NCBI GenBank assembly: GCA_020072655.1
Contig: JAIQGH010000004.1
Coordinates: 1 to 64,000 of the forward strand
DNA: 64,000 nt
Direction: 5' to 3'
Source of the DNA: Terriglobia bacterium
GTDB taxonomy: Bacteria; Acidobacteriota; Terriglobia; UBA7540
The notes below the pieces were generated by a model. That model was not told the DNA's origin and did not search any database. It saw only the letters and a program-made list of their open reading frames with translations. How positions within the stretch are numbered: position 1 is the stretch's first letter; each line of letters opens with the position of its first letter. The position numbers and the translations under genes were made by a program. This document shows positions 58,376 through 64,000 of this stretch, piece by piece.

Positions 58376-59116
58376 CTAACTTCGACCGGCCGCGTGAATG
58401 AAGTACACACCTACGAAGCCCCCAGCTACGAGGACGATCCAAAGAAGAACCATTAAGACCCGGTTGAGAACCCCCAGCTCTTTCTCGACGACATAGGTTC
58501 GCGCCAAGTGATCTCCCAGGCGCTGGCGCAGTCGGGAGAATATGGCAATGAAGTATCCCACCAGATACAGAAACAGAGCGTCGATGATTCGGAGGATGTT
58601 GCGGATCAGCGAGGGCCCGAGCCCGCAAGGAGCCCCATCCTCGTTGATGACCTTGACGCCGGCGACTGCTTTGCCCAAGGTCATTCCCAGAAGGCCCTCG
58701 CAAAGCCAGGGGTAAATGAACCCCAGGATAACAACGATGGCAAGGGTCACCAGCGCGCCGGTCCCGGCCAGGTCAAATCCGCTGGTGGTGACTCCGCCCC
58801 ATCGTGATCCTGCCCACATCCCAACTACGCCAAACAACACCAGCATCAAGACCGTGTCAAGAATCACGGCGATCAACCTGTCGCCAAGCGCCGCGACCCG
58901 ATAGCCCGCGACGATGCGGTCGACGCCGGTGTGTGGCGCCGCAGGGGCCGGTGCGGGCGGCGGCGCGGCCACGGCCGGCGGGGACGGAGCGTCAGCGTGC
59001 GCCACGGGCGGCGGGTTCGCAGCCGCGGGCTTCGCGGAAGCTGAGAGGAGCGCGCCGCACGAGCCGCAGTGTATGGCCGTGTCGGGGTTCGATGAACCAC
59101 ACGAAGTGCAAACCAT
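58376..59116 (-). CDS. Zinc-ribbon plus RDD-family membrane protein
   Basis: A 246-residue protein. MVCTSCGSSNPDTAIHCGSC is a small zinc ribbon (Cys3, 6, 17, 20), followed by a Pro/Ala linker (residues ~28-64) and an RDD domain: GYRVAALGDRLIAVILDTVL with the paired Arg/Asp, GMTLGKAVAGVKVINEDG, then LRIIDALFLYLVGYFIAIFS and KGLGDHLARTYVV-type residues. RDD proteins have three or more membrane helices and have been linked to ion transport, but their function is unclear. A fourth helix closes the protein (MVLLWIVLVAGGFVGVYFI). GGAGGTAGCAT precedes the ATG at 59116. It is convergent with the HD-GYP gene. Confidence 0.85.
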   Translation of the reverse strand: MVCTSCGSSNPDTAIHCGSCGALLSASAKPAAANPPPVAHADAPSPPAVAAPPPAPAPAAPHTGVDRIVAGYRVAALGDRLIAVILDTVLMLVLFGVVGMWAGSRWGGVTTSGFDLAGTGALVTLAIVVILGFIYPWLCEGLLGMTLGKAVAGVKVINEDGAPCGLGPSLIRNILRIIDALFLYLVGYFIAIFSRLRQRLGDHLARTYVVEKELGVLNRVLMVLLWIVLVAGGFVGVYFIHAAGRS

Positions 59117-59271
59117 ATGCTACCTCCAGGGTTTAGGGTGCGCCTAGTATACACCCCCACTCAAGACGCCACAGCGCCGCGCCTCGGAGCGGCGTCCGAG
59201 GTGTCGGGCGCTTGCCTGATGGCGACCGCTACATGAAGCGAGAGGGGCGGTACGCTTCCATCGCCCGAGAG

Positions 59272-60393
59272 CTAGTGCCTTTTGAAATTAAGTCGGCGAC
59301 GATCTCCGCCGTGATGGGGGCGAGCAGAATACCGTTGCGGAAGGAGCAGAATACCGTTGCGGAAGTGGCCGGTGGCCAAGAAGAGATTGACGATTTCCCC
59401 GTGCCCAAGGATGGGGAGATGGTCGGCGGTATCCGGCCGCAGACCTGACCACGCGCGTCGAAACTTCAGACCCTTGACGAAAGGCGCGATGCGCTCCACG
59501 CCCTCCAAAATCGAGCGCAGTCCCTCGGCGGTGACCGCCTTGTCGAATCCTACGTACTCGGCCGTCGTGCCCGCGAGCACCCGCCGGCCCGGGCGAGGCA
59601 CCAGATAGTGATGACCGGCGCGGACGACCAGCGGCAGTTCCGCGGGCGAATCGAACTCCATCATCTGGCCGCGGCAGGGTTGGACCGGCAGCTTGATGCC
59701 GAGCGGTTCGGCGAGGGCGCCGGACCAGCAGCCCGCGGCCAGCACGAAATGGCTCGCCGAGAGCTTGATCTTGCCCGTCGGGCCGATCGCGGTCATGGCA
59801 TCGATATCCTGGACGCGCCCGCTCTGCAAGTTCAGCCGAATCACCGCGTGCCGGGGGCGGATCTCCACACCCAGCCGCCGGCACGCCGCGATGACGGCAT
59901 CGCACAGTCGCTCGTTGTCCAACCAGTGATCTCCCGGAACGAACGAGCTATCACGAATTTCCGGCGAGAGTCCGGGAACGCGGCGATGCATCTCTGCCGG
60001 CGCAAGGCGTTCAATCGGCAGGCCCTGGCGAGATTGAGCCTCGTAGATCCTCTGGAGCGCGCCACACTCGGCGTCGTCAATGGCCACAAGAAGCGCGCCA
60101 TCGCGGCGATACCCGACGTCCTGACCGCTCAGCTCCTCGATCTCGGCAACGTAATGGGGATAGAGATCGCGACTGGCGGCGCACAGTTCGAAGAACGCGT
60201 CGGGGTCAACCGTCTCCCCTTGCGGCGCGAGCATGCCTGCTGCGGCGGAACTCGCTTCCGCGCCGGGTTCGCCACGATCGAGCACACAGACGCGGAGCTT
60301 TGCCTGCGCCAGCCGGAGGGCAATCGAGCAGCCAATCAGCCCCCCGCCGATGACGATGACGTCCGCCGTGGGTGTTGAGAATCCTTCCGTCAT
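59272..60393 (-). CDS. thiO: Glycine oxidase ThiO with frameshifted C-terminus
   Basis: An FAD-dependent amine oxidase: ADVIVIGGGLIGCSIALRLA (FAD), CVLDRGEPGAEASSAAAGML, VGYRRDGALLVAI, VPGDHWLDNERL, FVLAAGCWSGALAEPLGIKL, then VQPCRGQMMEF and RAWSGLRPDTADHLPILG. ThiO oxidises glycine to the imine used for the thiazole of thiamine. The 22-base unit at 59322-59343 is repeated exactly at 59344-59365, which shifts the frame. The observed protein ends GILLLPQRYSARPHHGG..., whereas removing one copy gives the family-like GILLAPITAEIVADLISKG, ending at a stop at 59229-59231. So about 20 C-terminal residues are replaced. The duplication may be a real mutation or an assembly error. ATG 60393 starts the fold; a TTG at 60435 is upstream. 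Confidence 0.88.
   Translation of the reverse strand: MTEGFSTPTADVIVIGGGLIGCSIALRLAQAKLRVCVLDRGEPGAEASSAAAGMLAPQGETVDPDAFFELCAASRDLYPHYVAEIEELSGQDVGYRRDGALLVAIDDAECGALQRIYEAQSRQGLPIERLAPAEMHRRVPGLSPEIRDSSFVPGDHWLDNERLCDAVIAACRRLGVEIRPRHAVIRLNLQSGRVQDIDAMTAIGPTGKIKLSASHFVLAAGCWSGALAEPLGIKLPVQPCRGQMMEFDSPAELPLVVRAGHHYLVPRPGRRVLAGTTAEYVGFDKAVTAEGLRSILEGVERIAPFVKGLKFRRAWSGLRPDTADHLPILGHGEIVNLFLATGHFRNGILLLPQRYSARPHHGGDRRRLNFKRH
59322..59365. repeat. 22-bp exact tandem duplication in thiO
   Basis: GAGCAGAATACCGTTGCGGA then AG, twice in direct succession with no change. Length 22 is one more than a multiple of three, so it shifts the reading frame. Confidence 0.92.
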
Positions 60394-60622
60394 GATCACG
60401 CCAACTGCCGCAGGCCTCCAATCTTGGGCATGCAAGGGCGAGAGTCAAGACGTTTTTCGATTCAGTCAACAGCCCGGCACGGCACCTCACAGGATTCAAA
60501 CCTGAAGAGCGGCTTCCCGGGAGAACTCAGGATTGTGGCATAATGAGATTTCCATTCGGAAAGGAATCTCTCGGGCTATTGAATGGAACCACGCTTCGCC
60601 CGCGCAGCATCGAGGAGCCACC

Positions 60623-61261
60623 TTGCCCTGTCCCATCTGCGAGAAACGCGATCCGCGAAGGTTTTGCCCGGCGCGAGGTGACACGATCTGCGCCATCTGT
60701 TGCGGCACGGAGCGCGAAGTCACCATCGATTGTCCGGTCGATTGCCCTTATCTCATCGTCAGCCGCCGGTATGACCTCGAACGGCGGGAGGTGGACTGGT
60801 CGAAAGTTCCGTTCGCGGACGTCAAGATTCCCGCCTCGTTTGTGGCCGAGCACGAGAGTTTTCTCGCGGCGCTCTCCTACGCCATTTGCCGCGCGGCGCA
60901 AGATGACCGGCTGGTCGTGGATGCCGATGTCCTTGCGGCGCTGGGGGCCTTGGTGGAGGCCTATCGGACGCTGGCAAGCGGCATCTATTTCGAGAGACCT
61001 CCTGACTATCGGGTGCAGCGGGAAGTCTACGACGCGGTGAGAACGGCGATCGAGGAATTCAAGAAGGCCGAAGCCGAGACGCGCGGCACGGCCCGCTTGC
61101 GCGATGGGGAGATCCGCGATGCGCTGATTTTTCTCGCGCAGCTTGGCACCACGCGCGCGAACGGTCGTCCCAAAGGCCGCGCCTTCCTCGATTTCCTGCG
61201 CACCCAGTTCAAGTCGGGAGAGTTTGCCAAGCCTGCGTCGAATATCGTGCTGCTGCCTTAA
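60623..61261 (+). CDS. Conserved Cys-rich zinc-binding-type protein
   Basis: A 212-residue protein of unknown function. It starts with TTG at 60623, six bases after GAGGAG, giving MPCPICEKRDPRRFCPARGD. The N-terminal ~45 residues have eight Cys (3, 6, 15, 23, 26, 27, 37, 41) in CPxC, CxxCC and DCPVDC groups, and should hold one or two zinc ions or a cluster. A helical C-terminal part follows (HESFLAALSYAICRAAQDD, YRVQREVYDAVRTAIEEFKK). I recall similar proteins in acidobacteria, with the same Cys pattern, annotated as hypothetical. It is followed by dnaG, 148 bases downstream. The open frame extends upstream to 60533, but that part has no Cys pattern and a poor start. Confidence 0.75.
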   Translation: MPCPICEKRDPRRFCPARGDTICAICCGTEREVTIDCPVDCPYLIVSRRYDLERREVDWSKVPFADVKIPASFVAEHESFLAALSYAICRAAQDDRLVVDADVLAALGALVEAYRTLASGIYFERPPDYRVQREVYDAVRTAIEEFKKAEAETRGTARLRDGEIRDALIFLAQLGTTRANGRPKGRAFLDFLRTQFKSGEFAKPASNIVLLP

Positions 61262-61264
61262 AGA

Positions 61265-61405
61265 GCCGGGACTCGGGACTGGGGGCTCGGGAAGAGCGAA
61301 TAGTAAACAGTGAATGGGCGAGAGCAGGGCGCTGTGAAGGGAGCGAGGGCTCTCTCGATTTCCGTATTTGACTGTCGACGGTGAACTGTCGACTGTCGAC
61401 TTTTC
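61265..61405. repeat. Low-complexity repeat tract upstream of dnaG
   Basis: GGGACTCGGGACTGGGGGCTCGG (61268-61290) and GACTGTCGACGGTGAACTGT then CGACTGTCGAC (61371-61401) are short-unit tandem repeats. They fill the spacer and leave no ribosome-binding site before the dnaG ATG. Confidence 0.6.
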
Positions 61406-61409
61406 CTCC

Positions 61410-63170
61410 ATGAGCCAAGTGGACGAAGTTCGCGCGGCGGCCGACATCGTCAAGATCGTCGGTGACTATGTCAAGCTGCGCAAGGCCGGAGCGAACTTCG
61501 TGGGCCTTTGCCCCTTTCATCAGGAAAAGACCCCGTCTTTCGCGGTGCATCCCACCAAGCAGATCTTCCACTGCTTCGGCTGCGGCGTGGGCGGCGATGT
61601 CTTCAAATTCGTGATGCTGATCGATAGCCTCAGCTTTCCGGAGGCGCTGCGGCGCGTGGCGGAGAAGGCGGGCGTGCGGCTGCGCGAGGCGGTTCATGAC
61701 GAGGCCTCGGATGCGAGCGCGCGCGAGCGTGCCGCGCTCCACAAGATCCACGAGGTGGCCGCGAAGTTCTACGCCTCGCAGCTCGGGGCGACGGCGGAGG
61801 GGCGGGCCGCCCGCGCCTATCTCGCCGACCGGGGTCTGAGCGACGAGACCGTGGGGCGGTTCCTGCTGGGGTATGCCCCCTCCGACGGCCAAGCGCTGAC
61901 GCGCCGTCTGCTCGATTCCGGCTTCGAAACTGCGATGCTGGAGAAAAGCGGCCTCGTGCTTCGCGACTCCGAGGGGCTTCGCCATTTCGACCGCTTCCGC
62001 CGCCGCATCATCTTTCCCATCGCGCGCGAGTCAGGGAAGACCGTGGCCTTCGGCGGTCGGGCGCTGGGCGACGACCAGCCAAAGTACCTGAACTCTCCGG
62101 AAACCGCCATCTACACGAAGAGCCGCGTGCTGTACAACCTGGACCGGGCTGGCCCCACGATCCGCAAGCTCGATTACGCCATCCTCGTCGAAGGCTACAT
62201 GGACTGCATCGCGGTGGCGTCCGCGGGGATTGAAAACGTCGTGGCGAGCTGCGGGACGAGCCTGACCGAGAGCCAAGTCCGTCTGCTTGGCCGGTATTCG
62301 CGGCGCGTGGTGGTGAATTACGACCCGGACTCGGCGGGCGTCGCGGCAACAGAACGCTCGCTGAGCCTGTTGCTCGAAGAAGGCTTCGAAGCGAAGGTCC
62401 TGGCGCTGCCCGGTGGGCTCGATCCTGATTCCTTCATCCGCCGCCAAGGAGCCAACTCCTACCGTGAACTCCTGGCTGCCGCGCCGACCTATCTTGACTA
62501 TCTCACCGAGCGCGCCGCCAGCGCTCACGATCTCTCCCGACCGGAAGGCAAGGTGGCCGCAGCCAATGCCGTGATGCCGTACCTCGTCCGCGTGCCGAAC
62601 GCCATGCTGCGCGCGGAGCTTGCCAACCGCTTGGCGGAACGCCTTCGCCTGGATGATCGCTTGCTCCGCGAAGAACTCAGGCGAGCTTCAAGCGAAGGCC
62701 GGCGCGAGTTGCAGGGCTACGCCGGCATGGGACCGGGGCGAGCAACCCCGGCCGAAAAGAAACTGCTTCGGGCGTTTTTCGAGGATGCAAAGCTTGCGGA
62801 CGAGTTCCTACCTCAAATCGTGGAAAGTAAGGTTTGCGAAGGTCAGCCGACGGCGCAGCTTTTCAAGCAGTTGTGGGAATGGCGCCAGCGTGGCGAGAAG
62901 TTGGAGGCCGCGCAGGCTGAGGCTTGGCAGGACAAAGAAAATCAACACTTGGTCTTTGAGAGCTTGTTCGAACCCGGACAGCCTCCCGACCGGCAAGAGG
63001 TTATGGCGTGCATCCGGGCACTCCATACGCGGAGGGCGGAGCGCGAGCGTGATCGGCTTCAGGCTGAGATACAGGCCGCTGAGCGGGAAAAAGACCAGCG
63101 GAAGCTGGTCGAGTTACTAGAGGCTAAGGCCAAGATAGATAAAGAGTTACGGCCTGTCCGAGGTTCCTGA
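61410..63170 (+). CDS. dnaG: DNA primase
   Basis: A 586-residue primase that lays RNA primers for DNA replication. The N-terminal CHC2 zinc domain has CPFHQEKTPSFAVHPTKQIF (Cys34, His37) and HCFGCG (Cys55, Cys58). The TOPRIM core carries AILVEGYMDCIAVASAGIEN and VNYDPDSAGVAATERSLSLL, and RRIIFPIARESGKTVAFGGR precedes it. The C-terminal helicase-binding region is present (residues ~445-580). The ATG at 61410 (MSQVDEVRAAADIV) starts the fold; the in-frame TTG at 61368 lies in repeat sequence. It is upstream of rpoD, the usual order of the primase-sigma operon, but rpsU is absent from the immediate upstream region. Confidence 0.95.
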   Translation: MSQVDEVRAAADIVKIVGDYVKLRKAGANFVGLCPFHQEKTPSFAVHPTKQIFHCFGCGVGGDVFKFVMLIDSLSFPEALRRVAEKAGVRLREAVHDEASDASARERAALHKIHEVAAKFYASQLGATAEGRAARAYLADRGLSDETVGRFLLGYAPSDGQALTRRLLDSGFETAMLEKSGLVLRDSEGLRHFDRFRRRIIFPIARESGKTVAFGGRALGDDQPKYLNSPETAIYTKSRVLYNLDRAGPTIRKLDYAILVEGYMDCIAVASAGIENVVASCGTSLTESQVRLLGRYSRRVVVNYDPDSAGVAATERSLSLLLEEGFEAKVLALPGGLDPDSFIRRQGANSYRELLAAAPTYLDYLTERAASAHDLSRPEGKVAAANAVMPYLVRVPNAMLRAELANRLAERLRLDDRLLREELRRASSEGRRELQGYAGMGPGRATPAEKKLLRAFFEDAKLADEFLPQIVESKVCEGQPTAQLFKQLWEWRQRGEKLEAAQAEAWQDKENQHLVFESLFEPGQPPDRQEVMACIRALHTRRAERERDRLQAEIQAAEREKDQRKLVELLEAKAKIDKELRPVRGS

Positions 63171-63185
63171 AAAATTCCATCACAG

Positions 63186-63213
63186 TTGCAAACGACTTGG
63201 TGTAGAATATCAT
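63186..63213 (+). promoter_or_regulatory. Candidate rpoD promoter
   Basis: TTGCAA (63186-63191), a 16-base spacer and TATCAT (63208-63213), inside the dnaG-rpoD gap. The expected start lies near 63220. Confidence 0.55.
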
Positions 63214-63219
63214 CAAACT

Positions 63220-63330
63220 ATGTGGAGCCATTGGGGATTGAGTGGCGTCCTAAGATGGCTCCCGCGTTCCCGGACGCGACACCGCCCGAAAGGTTGGTGT
63301 CGTTTTTTGTGTCCTACGTGCAACCCTTGA
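63220..63330 (+). CDS. Possible leader peptide (36 aa) before rpoD
   Basis: ATG at 63220, right at the expected transcript start, opens a 36-codon frame with four Trp codons (MWSHWGLSGVLRW, and KGWC later) ending TGA at 63328-63330. It overlaps the terminator hairpin, as in attenuation leaders. It may well be chance, as there is no ribosome site. Confidence 0.2.
   Translation: MWSHWGLSGVLRWLPRSRTRHRPKGWCRFLCPTCNP
63277..63308 (+). terminator. Rho-independent terminator/attenuator in the dnaG-rpoD gap
   Basis: CGACACC (63277-63283) and GGTGTCG (63296-63302) form a 7-bp stem with a 12-base loop, followed directly by TTTTTT (63303-63308). It ends dnaG transcripts or attenuates rpoD. Confidence 0.75.
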
Positions 63331-63360
63331 TGATTGTCCACCCGCAGGGGGTCCGATCCG

Positions 63361-64000
63361 TTGGCCTTTGACGATAAGTTTGATCAGCTCAACAAACTGA
63401 TCTCGATGGGGAAGGAGAAAGGTTACCTCCTCTACGACGAGGTCAATGACTTGCTGCCGTCCGACGTGCATTCCGCCGAAGACCTCGACGACCTGCTCTC
63501 GATGTTTGACAACGCGGGTATCGAGGTGCTCGAATCCCCGCGCGCCAAGGGCGGCGACAAGCTGGGGCTGGAGAAACCGGACGAGATCAAGGCCGAGGAA
63601 GGCGCCGAGGATCTTGACCTCGATCTCTCTCCCGGCGCCCTCGACAAGACGAACGATCCCGTCCGCATGTACCTGCGCGAGATGGGGACGGTGCCCCTGC
63701 TGACCCGCGAAGGCGAAGTGGAGATTGCCAAGCGGATCGAGCGCGGGCAGCTCCACGTGTTCAAGGCGCTGGCGCGGTCGGCCATCGTTCGCCAGGAGTT
63801 GTTCGCGCTTCGCACGGCGCTCGAGGAAGGCAATCGTTCCATCAAGGAAGTCGTCACCTTCAACGACGACGACCTGAGCGAGGACCGGGTCGAGGAGCGG
63901 CACGCGGATATCATCGCCCGCGTGGACGAACTCGAGCGTCTGAACAAGCGGCTGAACCAGCTCAAGGCGAAGCGCGACTCGATTCCGCGCAGCAAGCGGC
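63361..64000 (+). CDS. rpoD: RNA polymerase primary sigma factor RpoD, N-terminal part
   Basis: The frame opens with TTG at 63361 (AFDDKFDQLNKLISMGKEKG, region 1.1), runs to the window edge without a stop and is 213 codons long here. Region 1.1 continues with YLLYDEVNDLLPSDVHSAED, which buffers free sigma from DNA. The start of region 1.2 is NDPVRMYLREMGTVPLLT, a near-perfect match to the primary sigma signature, and then EVEIAKRIERGQ. CAGGGGGTCC lies eight bases before the TTG. The gene follows dnaG, with a promoter and a terminator hairpin between. As the housekeeping sigma it recognises TTGACA/TATAAT-type promoters like those listed here. The rest of the gene lies beyond 64000. Confidence 0.95.
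   Translation, partial: MAFDDKFDQLNKLISMGKEKGYLLYDEVNDLLPSDVHSAEDLDDLLSMFDNAGIEVLESPRAKGGDKLGLEKPDEIKAEEGAEDLDLDLSPGALDKTNDPVRMYLREMGTVPLLTREGEVEIAKRIERGQLHVFKALARSAIVRQELFALRTALEEGNRSIKEVVTFNDDDLSEDRVEERHADIIARVDELERLNKRLNQLKAKRDSIPRSKR

Overview
The window looks like one stretch of a high-GC (about 60% or more by eye), Gram-negative chromosome, most likely an acidobacterium known from a metagenome assembly. This is inferred from family content and not from a marker gene: a TonB receptor with an N-terminal carboxypeptidase-like domain, a secreted phosphoesterase with a choice-of-anchor D domain, DUF4139 and DUF6569/ARPP-1 proteins, an M2 (ACE-like) peptidase, and many short palindromic intergenic repeats. 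I found no rRNA, tRNA, CRISPR array, phage or insertion sequence. The first ~350-400 bases are different: about 42% GC, with an open minus-strand frame for an AT-rich Ig-like surface protein running into the first kinase gene. This looks like a chimeric join or a foreign insert.

Layout. 0.2-12.7 kb: two overlapping thymidylate-kinase-like genes, a Tat-exported GH1 protein lacking its acid/base Glu, a CHAD protein, a secreted phosphoesterase, a cupin, a CHASE3-PAS-GAF-GGDEF diguanylate cyclase, SixA, a PLD-type nuclease and an acetyltransferase. 12.9-18.9 kb: gltBD. 19.0-22.9 kb: OsmC, a ferredoxin, and an arsenic module with two divergent arsR genes, an ACR3-type permease and arsC. 23.2-33.8 kb: a PilZ coiled-coil protein, korAB (2-oxoacid:ferredoxin oxidoreductase), rhodanese, a secreted beta-sandwich protein, rlmI-like methyltransferase, M2 peptidase and queA. 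34-38.7 kb: Uma2, GNAT, DUF4139, DUF6569 and a HAD phosphatase.

38.9-42.7 kb is a thiol-redox and envelope module: ccdA, lgt, a TlpA-like thioredoxin, a DsbD-alpha-like protein and a membrane-anchored Cys-rich protein. The TlpA protein and the small anchored protein end in the same domain with identical cysteine spacing (CxCGC-x6-CR-x5-CxxSR). I regard this as the best candidate for an undescribed system here. 42.8-47.9 kb: a phosphodiesterase, a 32-residue membrane microprotein, gltX, a TonB receptor and a Cys/His-rich secreted protein upstream of it.

48.4-55.0 kb is an expanded ammonium module: porin, two tiny membrane proteins, amt, a tail-anchored TPR protein, another tiny membrane protein, a CPA2 antiporter and a P-II protein with Tyr51. 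A promoter with a repeated operator-like site precedes it. With gltBD it covers ammonium uptake, signalling and assimilation.

55.3-64 kb: a GAF/GGDEF/HD-GYP protein (degenerate GGDEF, intact HD-GYP), an RDD protein, thiO with a frameshifting 22-bp duplication at its 3-prime end, a Cys-rich protein, dnaG and the start of rpoD. Three families of short inverted repeats sit mostly between convergent genes. One of them (GTAGCG...CGCTAC) supplies the TAG stop codon of at least six neighbouring genes.
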